A model generated the notes under the pieces. That model was given only the letters and a program-made list of their open reading frames with translations. It was not told where the DNA came from and did not search any database. From Brachionus rotundiformis (taxonomy: Eukaryota; Rotifera; Eurotatoria; Ploima; Brachionidae), in assembly GCA_016802295.1 (NCBI GenBank), contig JAESIW010000137.1, forward strand, positions 6,196,439-6,260,438: DNA of 64,000 nucleotides, written 5' to 3'. Below are positions 37,441-49,198 of the stretch, one piece after another. Made by a program: the position numbers and the translations under genes. Within the stretch, counting starts at the first letter, position 1. Each line of letters starts with the position of its first letter.

Positions 37441-37785
37441 AAAATTTCATTTATTTTTCCCGAAATTATTCATTTAAATTTTAGCCAAAATATCAATACT
37501 CAATGCTTAATTATAGATGTTTCAATTTTTTATCTTTGTCTTCAGAATCCTTATAAGATCTTCTACATTTAAGACATTTCTTTTCCTCTAGATAATCAGA
37601 GTAGGGATATGAAACTGAACAAGATTTAAAAATTTGAAAAAATTGTTAATTTTGAGCAATTTGTTGATAAATAATAAGTTTTAGCGCCACTCCAACCGTC
37701 TTAAAAAAACGGTATTTACACAAGCTTAGAAAAGATTAGATTTTAATCAATACTGGAACCCAAACGAGCTTTTTAATAAGCCATG

Positions 37786-37936
37786 TTGCCGAGGCGGAAT
37801 CTTCAAATAAGACCATTTAAATTTGGAGCAAAAAATAAAAATAAAACAATACATGTGTGAATTTTATTTGAATTAAAATCAATTTAGAAAAAAAATTAAA
37901 TAAATAAAGTAAAATAAAATAATTTTTTGATCCTTA
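37786..37936. repeat. Dispersed direct repeat, copy 2
   Basis: See 35625-35773. The two copies lie 2.16 kb apart and bracket the LINE fragment at 36811-37440. Confidence 0.8.
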
Positions 37937-38171
37937 TTTTATTGTCTGAATACTTAGCCTAAGGCGAGATTAAAGATTAAAAAAATGATAAGAAAAAACT
38001 ATAAGCCATAAATTGATATATCTAAACGAAATTGAAAAAAAAATAAATAAAAGCAGATCATGTATTGACTAAACCAAAAAAAAAATGGTGTATCCAAACT
38101 AGACATTTAAGCTTGATATTAATTATTACTTTTTTATATTTAATTATACAAATGAGACAATTTACATTCGT

Positions 38172-39482
38172 TTAGACATCTGTGTCGTCGGGCTCGTGTC
38201 CCTTGAGACGTATGCGCGCAAACTCCTCAAATATGAGATCATCGTCCACATTGCCTGCTGGTTTGTTCGATGATGTTTGATGTGTAGACACGGAATTAGT
38301 CTCAAACTCAATCAGATTCAGATCAACGGGAACGGTCTGATCATTGGGCGCTTGTGGCGCAGGCGCCGCAGCCACGGGCACTTTTTCCGCAGGCACAGGC
38401 GTCTCGGGCTTCGGGTGAGTGAGCGTGAACGGCAGCTCGACGGACAAGTCGCCGCCCATGCTCACCACTAGTTTGACCTTGACCTTGTACTGGACAATGA
38501 TGCCCAAATTTTCCTTCTGGCTGGGATCGGTGATTATGGTCGACGAGGCCAAATTGGTGTCCTCGTGCTTGAGCTTGCCGTCCAGAGCGAGGCCGCGCTT
38601 GTCCTTGTTGTTGTCCAACAATGGCGTCAGGGTGTACACTTTGGACATTGTTGAGCTGGGGTTGACCGGAAAGCCGTCTGTAGACTCGAGCTCGGCCACT
38701 TCGCACTTGTACTGCGTGGTCGAGTAGAGCATTATCTCGGCCGTCTGGATGACCGTGATGCGAATTTTTTTGACTGTTTTGTTTGAGTTGTTCGTGGCCT
38801 GTACGTTCACGTTAATAGACTCGCCATGGTAGTACATTTCTTTGTCGAGAGTGCACTCGAGGTGGAGGGGCGCGGGCGACATCATGAACTCCTTGTGGGC
38901 CTCGATGGCCGGCTGCGGGGCCCGGCTCGGCGGCGCATACGTCAGCTTTCGTATGGCCAAGCGGACCGAGTTGCGCTTGTGCGGCTTCTCCTCCAGGTCC
39001 TCGGCACAGTAGGTCTTGAGCTCGTAGTCGACGCCGCACGGCTTGCCGGTGTCGCCCGGCGCCGGCTGCAGCGTCACCGAGGCCGGCGCGTTCTTCGGCA
39101 ACTGAAAGAAGAACGGGTAGGCGTTCGGGCCGAGCTTTTTCAACAAGCGCTGCTGCAAGTGGGTCAAATGCTTGGGCTGCTCGAGCTGTGGGTAGATTTG
39201 CTGCTGCGCGATGAACAAGTCCTTGCGGAACGTGAGCCCGAGCACGTCCAGGTCCTCGCGTCCGTAGCGAAACGCGGCCAGCACGTGCGCGAACACCTTC
39301 CTCTCTTTGACGTACTCCGGGTCTATCAGCACCACGCCGTCTATCGGCTCTATGTCCGAGTTGTAGTCGATGTAGTCACGTTTGCCCAGATACGTGGTTA
39401 TTTTGCCGTTCGGACTCGACTTTTTGAAGACGCGAGTGCCGATTTTTTTCGACTCGTCGTCGTTCAAGCTATTGTTGGCCAT
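38172..39482 (-). CDS. ARRB: Beta-arrestin (non-visual arrestin)
   Basis: Binds activated, phosphorylated GPCRs at the plasma membrane, uncouples them from G proteins and links them to clathrin/AP2. 436 residues, close to the 390-420 usual for the family. ATG 39482 (MANNSLNDDE) is chosen over an upstream in-frame ATG at 39617, because KIGTRVFKKSSPNGKITTYL matches the start of the arrestin N-domain. The finger-loop region YGREDLDVLGLTFRKDL and the C-domain (HLECTLDKEMYYHGESI, NNSNKTVKKI) follow. The tail carries a clathrin box (LIEFE) and an AP2-binding motif (IFEEFARIRLKG), which marks beta-type rather than visual arrestin. The gene has no intron and is strikingly GC-rich against its AT-rich flanks. 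An alanine/proline-rich insert (PAEKVPVAAAPAPQAP) precedes the clathrin box. Confidence 0.95.
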   Translation of the reverse strand: MANNSLNDDESKKIGTRVFKKSSPNGKITTYLGKRDYIDYNSDIEPIDGVVLIDPEYVKERKVFAHVLAAFRYGREDLDVLGLTFRKDLFIAQQQIYPQLEQPKHLTHLQQRLLKKLGPNAYPFFFQLPKNAPASVTLQPAPGDTGKPCGVDYELKTYCAEDLEEKPHKRNSVRLAIRKLTYAPPSRAPQPAIEAHKEFMMSPAPLHLECTLDKEMYYHGESINVNVQATNNSNKTVKKIRITVIQTAEIMLYSTTQYKCEVAELESTDGFPVNPSSTMSKVYTLTPLLDNNKDKRGLALDGKLKHEDTNLASSTIITDPSQKENLGIIVQYKVKVKLVVSMGGDLSVELPFTLTHPKPETPVPAEKVPVAAAPAPQAPNDQTVPVDLNLIEFETNSVSTHQTSSNKPAGNVDDDLIFEEFARIRLKGHEPDDTDV

Positions 39483-39844
39483 TCTTATCACAATGCTAAT
39501 TAATGAGATATGTCTCAAATCTAAAGCACCTTGGTTTTTATTTATAAATATTTTGGCTGAGTATAAAAATTGATTTTTTTTTTCTTGTTTCTTTATTTTA
39601 TTTTTTAAATAACTCAAACATGACTTTTATTGTTGGGAATATTATAATTGATAATTATAATAATAATTCAAGTTAATATTGTCAATCGGGATTTGATGTT
39701 TTATTTAGCTTAAAAGATGTGTGTAGAGGTCTCGATAGGTCGAGATCAATACGGCCAATGTAGAAAAATAAATTATAATTTCGGCCTTGGCGAGCTTGTG
39801 TTTGTCTTTTAGCCAGTGATAAGAGATAGTTTTTACTGACATGA

Positions 39845-40030
39845 AAATGTATGGTTGGAAAAGATGTGAAAAGTTGCATACAACGATATCATTTCTTAAA
39901 AAATTGAGTAGTTAATTAACATGGACAAATGGCTCAACAAACAGTCTTATTTAGTTTAGTGCCATAGCTTCGAAGAATCTAAACCCAATAAGGTCACAGT
40001 ATTATTTACTACAACTACTACAGGCAGAGG
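39845..40030 (+). mobile_element. LINE 3' end with CTACAACTACTAC tail
   Basis: GAAAAGATGTGAAAAGTTGCATACAA matches the analogous position of the LINE at 17,850 (in pieces: AAGATGTGAAA and TTGCATACAA). The decayed ORF2 end is followed at about 40,003 by TTTACTACAACTACTACAGG, like the triplet tails of the copies at 10.9, 31.8 and 48.2 kb. Confidence 0.6.
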
Positions 40031-40232
40031 GTCAAAGGTTCGATGCCCACAAGGAAGAAAAAAATTACATTTTAAAACCCTTTGTCTTAAACAAATAGCT
40101 AGTGAATTGGATATTACGGATTTTAAACTTGACACAAGAAGTCTGGGAACTTCGAAGGCCTTTGGATTATGAAGGGATATACATTCTTTAGTACTTTGTG
40201 TTGCATGTGCTTTTCTGCAGTTAAAATTTTCT

Positions 40233-40594
40233 GGTTTTGTGAAATTCAGTACAAAATGGCAAAAAGAACAGAAAAAATCTAAAAAATTTGAATAACTTTT
40301 TTTCTAAAGGTTTAAACCTATTTCTGTAAATGCAAGATAGTGAAACATTCTAAGTTGCATCAAATATCTATGTCTGCTAATTTTGCAAAGTCCAACAGAA
40401 ATTAAATTTCAATGTAATCGAGTGTAGTGCATGTTGCAGAGATTTTGCACATCATTTGCAGACTTTAACCGTTGATGCAACTTTGAATGTCGCACCATTC
40501 TGCAATCACAGACTTAATTTTGAACTTTTAGAAGAAAAGTTATTAAATTTTTTTACACTTTGTTCTGTTCTTTTGTACTGAACTTCACAAAACC
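40233..40594. mobile_element. MITE-like element with long terminal inverted repeats
   Basis: Left end GGTTTTGTGAAATTCAGTAC. The right end, inverted, is GGTTTTGTGAAGTTCAGTAC, followed in both arms by AAAA and AGAACAGAA (the left arm has 8 extra bases). The pairing continues inward (AATAACTTTTTTTCTAAAGG against AACTTTTAGAAGAAAAGTTATT), so the 362 bp could fold into one hairpin. No coding capacity and no clear target duplication. Confidence 0.8.
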
Positions 40595-40615
40595 ATATAT
40601 TCTCATATAAAAAGT

Positions 40616-41470
40616 AGTGTTGTGAGTCGACTACAAATCGACTAATGTAAAATCAAGTTCGACTAAAGTCGACTTTTATTTCGACTTGAGAAAGATAAGA
40701 CAATTTCTATGATAATATGGTATTTTTTTTGTATTCACTTATTTAAGGTCATTACACTGTAAGTAAGAAATGTTGTATTTTGAGACCTGCCCAACATAAA
40801 TTTAAAAAAGATTTGTCTGATTACAGACACAAGTTCCGAAACCCAACATTTAAATTGTAATTCTCTCAATAACTACAACACCAACTCCAGCCAATTTGGA
40901 TGTCTATAACTAACAGCGCAATACTATGCTCTCCTTTGGGAGTAAGTAATAGTATTTAACTCTGTGTAAAATAGTTATTTTTTGGCCACTTAAAGATATT
41001 ATTTGAACCTCTTTTTTTTCATTCATGTAATGACCGCAAACCATCAGATCCTGACAGACTGAAAAACACATTTATGTTAAGTTAATAATAGTGTTGTGAA
41101 TTTCAAAAACAAAAAGAACAAAAATTCTTCCTGTTTTGATAAATTAAAATTTACTGAAATAAAATATATTTAAAAAAGTACTTAATAACTAATAATAGAG
41201 TTCTATAGTATTTAAGCAATGAAGAACCAAAAAATTAATTATTTTAACAAATGAAAATCACCTAAATTAAAGAATTAATAATAGAAATTCGGAAAAAGTT
41301 AAACTCATCTCATTTACTGAATAAACTTCTTGACCGTTTTACAAGAACTTTTAATTAACTATGAAAATCTATAATTGATTTTTGTCAAATTAATACATAA
41401 TCTAAAAATAAAAATATAATATTCGGCTTTCGACTTAAGTCGATTAGTCAGAAAGTCGACTCGCAACACT
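40616..41470. mobile_element. hAT-like non-autonomous element with GTCGA subterminal repeats
   Basis: 855 bp. The left terminus AGTGTTGTGAGTCGACT mirrors the right terminus read inverted, AGTGTTGCGAGTCGACT (one mismatch). Within about 80 bp of each end, several TCGACT/AGTCGA motifs recur in both orientations, like transposase-binding subterminal repeats of hAT elements. The flanks TAAAAAGT and TAAAAAAA could be an imperfect 8 bp target duplication. The interior has no transposase frame. Confidence 0.75.
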
Positions 41471-42978
41471 TAAAAAAAGACTGTGTTAATGTAAAGGAGA
41501 TTACGAACAAACAGTTTACCCAATTAATTTTAAATAAGCCTTGTCAAGGATAAGTTCTTGTTTAACTCAAGAGAAATATTTAGCATTGCGACTTCAAAGT
41601 ATAGTCTTTACCCTATTATTGACGAATTTCTTCCACACACAACTTAATTCATTAAAAATTACAATTTTATTTCCACTACTTATCGTGAACCGTTTTTTCA
41701 TCAACTATTGTTCCGTGTATTTCTTTTATTCACTCGTATACTTCTATAGTTTAATCCTATATCATAGTCCCTTATTATCATAAGTATAAAGTAGATTCCA
41801 AATAAACAGTTTACCGAACTAATCTTTCTCTTAGTTGGATTAATCCCAATTAGGTCTCTGAATGCCTCTGGCTAGGGAAGAGGTTTATCAAAAGTGGACT
41901 TCAACACATCTTAAACTTCTTCTTTCGAATGTATGATTTTATCACTAAGTGATTTTTGCTTCCTTTATTTTTGGATGCAGTCAACTCTTTGTCAGATCGG
42001 AGCCTAAGCTCTAAAAGGTACATTCGAAGCTCTTAAATCCATTACCTAGTCTTTTTATACTAAAAGCATGAATGGAGTCTATTCGTAAAGTGTAACCCCT
42101 AGTGCCGTATTTCCTCAAATAGAAGCAGTTAAAATTATCCTTTATTTAAATTATTTAGTTAAAAAAAAAATTATCTTGCTTTAAAAAGAAAATTCATGAA
42201 TCATGTTTTAATAGAAAAGAAATTTAGTCACGAAAAGTAGAAACACTTTGATGACCGACCTTTCTTACATTTGATATTGGTCGCGTACGTTACGGATAAA
42301 AGAAATTAAACTGTTCTAAAAAATGAGATGGCTAACAAGGAGTGAATTAGTAAAGAAGAAATAAAAACTTCCACCCACTTTGCCCTGTCCCGTTTTCACA
42401 CCCTATGACTGTCATGTAGTCGACTTTGAAATGCTTGTTACTATGATCTCTAAACCCATGAAAGTCAATAAGTTATCAAGTTATTATCTTGATATTTTAA
42501 TTAAATTAATATAGCTGTATTTTCAAAGATAGGAGAAACTTGCTTGTATTTCAATCAAAAGTCATCCTTTATTAATTTTTAAAAATATTAGTCTTGTTTA
42601 ATAGAAAATTCATTAGTCAGTCAGGTCTCTATTAAAAGAAAAATTTTTTCTCATTCTTTATATTACATCACGAGGCCTTAAATAAACTTAAATTACTAAC
42701 AGTCACCAATCGACTTTTTGATTTGAGTGGGAGATATGTTGGAGCAGGCTTGAGTCAGTTTAATCCATTGGTTGTCAGACTGGTGAGGGAATACAAAGCG
42801 GGTTTTGAATCAAGGTATATCGAATACCCGACTCCATTGTGTAATTGCCACCTTACTATTTCTTCTTTTTTCCCTGAACAATCAAACATTTAAAAATATG
42901 TATCTGTAATTCTCTATTTCAAGCTAATTTTAATATTCCTTTATTTTCAAATATTTTATTTTATTATTAATTACGCTT

Positions 42979-43280
42979 TTAACACTAGAAGCACCAAACG
43001 AGTCATTTTGACTCGTCTTAAAAAATTCAAAATCCTCGTATCTACAATCTTTACTTCTATTAGTATTTCAATTTAATATCTATCTTATCTTATGAACGAC
43101 GGTTTTTATTTAAACGTTTACACTTTATTCTATTTACTCGAATATTTTCACAATCAACATTTATTAAATTCAGATCATAATTGTATTGCTAATTGTGTAG
43201 TTTAATTTTCTACAAATAAAATAAAATATAAGAGACAATTTAAATCTATCTCATTTACTTAACCTTATCTGAAGGCTAAC
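42979..43280. mobile_element. PiggyBac-like element end and dispersed repeat
   Basis: It starts at TTAA followed by CACTAGAAGCACCAAACG and a palindrome ACGAGTCATTTTGACTCGT. The right half (about 43,125-43,280) is related in the same orientation to 60,350-60,511, sharing TAATTGTG, AGTTTAATT and CTCATTTACTTAACCTTATC. No transposase is visible. Confidence 0.6.
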
Positions 43281-44464
43281 AGAATTAGTATCAACCATAA
43301 GCAAAAACCAAATAATGGTGGCTAAACCCTTGCCCTTTCTTGTGTCGTATAATCTCCTAAGTCATCTCAGTCTGACTAAAGGAACATAATTCTTTTGACA
43401 AGATTTAGTTAGGACCTTGTCGCGTTGAGCATCAAACCTGCTTTCTTTAACTTTCCTTCCTGAGAGTGGTAAAACAATTTAGATTTCAGGTGAAGTCAAC
43501 TTTGTATACCAAAGATGTCGCGCTTATTGAAATAGCAAGGTACTCTGGAAATCAATAAAAAGGGTTTGCAAAAAATGCCAAAAAAATGCTCTGTAATTAA
43601 TTAGACTAGTTGGCATATATAAAAAATTGTAGCTGATATGAAATGATGCGATCAGTGAGAGGCAATTAATTTATTCTTAAACAGAATTCTTTAGATAACA
43701 AACTGATTGACTGAATCGGACAAAATCTGAGTCATGAACACAATTGTCAATAAAGACAATTTAATTTAATTTTTAAGTTTTATAATTCTTGTACAGGAAA
43801 TAAGGTTAAAACATTTTCAAAAATTATCTCTAATCCAGAAACAAAGTTTTTATCAGAACACTCTTTAACTCCGCAATTTGGTGATCAGTTTTGTTCAGCA
43901 AATAAAAAAAAGGTTAAATTTGACTTTTTCTATTTCTGAATTAATTTATTAATTTTTTTTGAGAGCAAAGACACCTTTTTATTTTAGTAAAACTTAAAAT
44001 TGGGCTTTTTTTTGGAATATATCCCATATTCAGTATCTTTCTAGCTAATTAAACTTTAATTTGTTTTAAAATAGAAACGATGCCAGTTAAATGAAAAATA
44101 AAAATTTTTTTTTTTAATATGTTAAATATTTAATAATAATAATCAAATAAATGAAGTGTTAGTCTTTTTTTAATTACAAGTGTCCAAGCCTGTTGATTAA
44201 CCTTGATATTAAGATTTTAATAAATAAAACATGAAATAATTGTTGTTTAATAAAGCATTACAGGCTCAAATAGAGTGGTAAATACCATGTGGCAGATTTT
44301 TAAATTGCAAGATTGACACTCATAAGCTGCACGAATTAAGCGCTTTTATGGTTGTAACAATCTGGATCCAATTGAGTCAGTAAAATATCATCAAAAGTAG
44401 TTAAATAAATTTCTTACTTAAATTAACTTATGTTAATAATTAATAAAGAATCGGCATTCATTAG

Positions 44465-44600
44465 GAAATGCCTCTGGATCAAATTAAGAACCTTGAACAC
44501 CTTTATTTTGCCAATGACACTGCCTTAACATCGCAAATACCAAGCCACCTTGAGAAAATGATCGAAAAGCTTGTCCATAATGCAAGTCCTGAATAAATAA
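44465..44600 (+). mobile_element. Reverse-transcriptase fragment (FANDTALTS)
   Basis: The plus strand encodes KNLEHLYFANDTALTSQIP, then SHLEKMIEKLVHNA. This is the 'L.FADDTAL.S...HL..M...L...A' region of a non-LTR RT, with FADD mutated to FAND. Isolated and inactive. Confidence 0.75.
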
Positions 44601-47594
44601 TATACTTGGTTTTGGTGAAGCATGTTTTATATTGAAAGAAAATGTCCCTGCATTATTGATGTAATAAAAAATTATTTTAGCTGTTCAAACAAACTGTTAT
44701 TTTTTATCATAAAATAGATTTTTAATTTATTCGATCCAAATATGGTATTTTGTAAACAAAAAATAAATTCTCAAATTATATATTGAAATTAATCACTCTT
44801 CGTTTATATAACCTAATATTATTTTCACAAAAATACAATTAATATAATGTTTTTGGTTCAGTGGTATGCCAGATCCAATTATTGAAAAATTAGCTTATGA
44901 CTAGTGGTGAAGCAAGTTTTACCAGTTTTCACTTTTTGCCAGCTACACAGGTAATAATTAAACACATATAGAAAACATATAAAAGCTAAAATTTGAAAAA
45001 AAAAATTAAAAACTTATATATTTCATTAATTAACCTATAACTCAAAATGTTCAAACTCTTATTTTATTATTTTTTTAAATTTTAATAAAATTTATTTTAT
45101 GCAAACATTTTTTACATTAAAATAAATAAACTAAATTTTCAAATGTAATTTTAATTGGTCTTTAAATTAAATAGCTTCAAAACTTAATTTACTCTAATTT
45201 ATAGATTCATATTTAAAAAATGATAATAAATTAAAAAATTTAAATTAGCCTTTTTTTGATTTATCTAGTGGTCAGATTTATTATTGACCAATATCATATT
45301 TCAAAATCTTAAGAGATTGTCTAAGCTAAAATAAAAATAATGTAAAAATACACTTTTGGTAAGCAATTTGTAACAGAATCGAGCTTCAAAAATATAAATT
45401 TACTTAGCATTTAATATTATCTTGATAAATATAATAAAAAATCTTAACTTAGTTTATATACATTTCACTGTTATCAGGAAAGCGTTGAAAGGAGCTTTCT
45501 TCATTCGGGTTTTTACACATTTTTTACTTGTTTATAAAAGAATAATTGATCATAAAATATTTTAGGTAAATAAAAATCTTAAAAAAATAAACTTTTAGAG
45601 TAATGAATGCTTAAATTAAGTTATAAATTTAAATTAATGTCAAGAAGATTTTAGATAGATTAAAGACTTTTTTTTGCTTAAATGAATTCAAAAAATGCGA
45701 TTATTTACTTATAATCTAATCAGCTTATCATTAATTTTTATTTGCTTACATAATTTTTGTATAATACTACCAAATAATGACAATCTTTCAAATATTTAAT
45801 TTTTAATTATTCTAAACTAGATATATTTTTCAATGGCAAATAGGCTTTAATGACATAGATTCAGATAACGATTTTCGATTATTATCCTTATCTGTAGGTC
45901 TATTTTCGGATCTTTTTTTCTAAAAGATATCAAATGAACAATTTGAAAATATATTTTTATCATTACTTAAAACAAATTAGAAAAATCTAATATTTTTGGC
46001 TGGTCTTATTATCTAATTATATAAAATAGAACCGAAAATTTAAATGTTTGCTTAAAAAATCATAAAAATAAAAAAAACAAATAGTTATCTTATTTTGTTT
46101 TATTTAAAATAGATATTTTTATTTTTTCGACTATTTACAAAAAAACCTACCTATTAATAAAGAGTCAATAAATGACATTTAATTATTTTTTATTATGAAA
46201 ATTTAATTGCATTTCAAATTTTTAATTAGAAAAAATTTACTCCAAAATTTAATATAAATTTCCTTTTGAGGAAGAGAAAAATCTTTTGGCAATGAGAAAC
46301 ATTTGTCAAGGGATTTAAATAAAATAAAAAGAACTGAGCAGAAATTCCAAGATCCCTGTAGCGATTTAAAAATCGTTAAGTCTTCTTTCAGCTAATTAAA
46401 ACTTAAAAGATATTTTTTTCCCAAAAAGAAATATTAAATAAAAATAGCATTTTACGTTCATTTTTATGAGCAAAAATCATCGCATATCATTGTGGAAATT
46501 GTGTTTAATTTTTAATTATTTATAAACGTAATTAAACAATAAATTACGGCTTAAAATAAAATCTTTATCGATTATTTTGATACAAAAGGAAATTAGTAAA
46601 GCCTTATTATGAATGAGAAAATTTGTAGCTGGATTTAAATAGAATGGAAGTACCATGACCGTGTTGTTGCTAGGACAGATATATTCCTAAAATTAGACTT
46701 AGATAGATAAGATAAATTTTCTAATTAAAAATGGCGTAAAATAATTAGCTATTAAATTACATAAACCGGCTTAAAAATCTTGATAAAATTTTTTTTTTTG
46801 AAAAAAAATTCCTGAATAATCTTATTATAAAATACTGACTGACTTAAAAGCATATTTTATGTTCTTTTAATTTGAAAATTTGCTTTTATCTAATAACTTA
46901 AAAAGTTACATGTTCTTTGGATTATGTTTAATCTTTTCATCCTTTTTAATTCTATAAAATAAACAAGCATTAATGGGTTGATGATTATGGAAAAACAAGC
47001 TCTCCAGGGTGATTTTATACTCTTGAATAAAACTTATTTTCTATTTTTTTTGTTAATAAAAATAATTAAGAGTAATTTCGAATAAATAATGGGAGAATTT
47101 TAATTGTTAAATTAGAATTTTAAATAAAATAGGTGAAAATAATTACTTAATACTTTCAGGCATGTACTTGTTTAAAACAAAATGTTTATAACTTAGAAAA
47201 AATTAAAATTATTAATTTTAATTTTCTAGACAATTTGACAAACAATCAATACGGAAAAAATGTAAGAAGATATATTTTTATTATTTTCAAGATATCTATA
47301 ATTGATAAGAATAGAAATCTTAGTTTAATTGAATGATATGAATGTAAAGGGCTGAAATTAAATTTTAAATAAATTATTCAATATTATTCTATAGCTAGAA
47401 GAATTTCCTTCCAAATTTAATATTTTTTTTCTAATAAATAAAATATGATTGTGTAAAATTGAAAAAAAAATTTATTTCAGAAAAAAGCTTTTAAATTTGA
47501 TTTAAACGAATTTTAATTGTGGCATTATTAATTGATCACTAAATAAAAGCTAATATTATTGAAAAATTTATCTTTATTTGCCAAAAATGTCTTT

Positions 47595-48190
47595 ATTAAA
47601 AAATTATCATTTATGGTCAAATGAATGGGCGACTCAGTTTAATGAAGATAAATGCAAGATTTTTCATATTCAAAAATGCTTCAGCTAAAGCAAATAGAAA
47701 GCATTTCAGTATGTTTGTAGCGAGACTATCAAATTATTGTATAGTTTAGCGGTTAGACCGCACCTATCAGTACATGTTGTCCTTTTTTAGAAAAAGATCT
47801 GAGTGTGCTTAAGAGAGTTCGCAGAAGAGCTACTAAGTTGATTCCAGAAGTGCACGACTTGGATTATCGACAACGCTTGTTAAGGCTAGATTTAACTAAC
47901 TTGAGTACAAAAAGATTAAGAGGTGATCTAATTCAGATGTACAAATATGAACAAATTGAATTTAATAAAGGAATCAATGCCAGTCTTAACACAAAATTTA
48001 GGATAACTAGCTATTGTCTAACATGTGATTATCTTCTTCTGTGAGTGTCGTGTGTGGATGAAATAAACTCCCGAAAAATGTGGTAGTTTTAAAGCGAAGC
48101 TTGATGGTTGAATGCTCCTTAGGGTTATGCTTAGAAAACCTCTAAGATGTGGCATACTTTTACTTATATTATTTCTACTACTACTACAAC
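47595..48190 (+). mobile_element. LINE (CR1-like) RT C-terminus and 3' end
   Basis: In order: LWSNEWATQFNEDKCKIFHI, a break, AVRPHLSVHV, an 80-codon open segment beginning LKRVRRRATKLIPEVHDLDY and including TKRLRGDLIQMYKYE, a break, then a 3'UTR ending in TTCTACTACTACTACAACTA (about 48,170-48,190). It is a decayed copy of the family with triplet tails. Confidence 0.85.
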
Positions 48191-49198
48191 TAGGTATTTA
48201 AAAATCATATCTAATTTATAAACATTTGAATTTAGAGTACTTTTTTATAAAAAATAAATAATTTATATTAATTATTTTGTAATTTATTCAATTTGAATTG
48301 AATAGTAAATTTTATAAAAACAAATGATGAACTTAAGCCTAGACTAATTTACTCTATCGGGAAAGTCCTTATTTTGACACATAAACAGCTCATTAACAAG
48401 TTAATTTTAAATTCTATATAAACTCAAAAAAAAAGAAATATTTTGATACTTTTGATAATTTAAAATTATTTTAAAATTTAAAGGTATAAAGTTAGCTGTT
48501 ATCTGATTTTAGATGATTTTTTTTTCATATTGGTGTATCTTTTAGGGGTTCATATTTAAGTGATAATTGTGTAGCGAAACCCGAGAAGAAATAAAAAATA
48601 TCGTTTTATTCTCTAAAAAATGTGTAAAAATCAATTAATAAAAACCTAATCTAAAAAAATTAATTCAAAGTTAAAAATGTTTTAATTTTAAAAAGCAATA
48701 TCATAAGTGTCAATATCATACTTTTAAGAGATGTTGTTATTAAAAGAAATTAAAAAATTTTGCTAAAAACTAAGATATTTTTTAATAGAAACTATTTATC
48801 AAGTAAGAAAAACAATTAAAAATTTCGATAAGTTTATTAGATCCAATTTATCAGTAATTGATTATTTTCTTTTGTTAAGAACAAAAAATTTACTATAAGA
48901 GATTTTAAACATTTAAAATAAAATTCTATAATTGATTTTTTATTTTTATTTCAAATTAAAATATAAATTTATACATAATCCAAATATAATAATAAGCGAA
49001 TTTTAATAATTTAGTAATCGGTTCATGTTAAATCTTAAATTAAAATAAGCTTGTTAGTCTTCGGTACTATCAAATCTAAAAAAAATGTAGACTAAAAATT
49101 TTCCATTATTTTTTTTTATTTTCATTTAAAATGGTCTAACTAATTAATTAAAAATTAAAAAATTCAAATATCTATATATATGTACATAATTTTGTATA

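Larger units (their letters stand above)
39600..47590. other. 8 kb gene-free, TE-rich region
   Basis: No gene could be supported. It contains a LINE tail (39845-40030), a TIR element (40233-40594), a hAT-like element (40616-41470), a piggyBac-like end (42979-43280) and a reverse-transcriptase fragment (44465-44600). From about 44,700 to 47,590 it is very AT-rich with only short, random-looking frames. Confidence 0.6.

Noticed and set aside
39925..40045. tRNA or tRNA-derived SINE suggested by GGTTCGATGCC (about 40,032)
   Set aside because: No acceptor stem or correctly spaced A box. The surrounding sequence is better explained as the end of a LINE copy.
42731..42980. LTR start TGTTGGAGCAGG after a purine run GTGGGAGATA
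   Set aside because: No end with CA, no second copy and no coding sequence upstream. Too weak to call.
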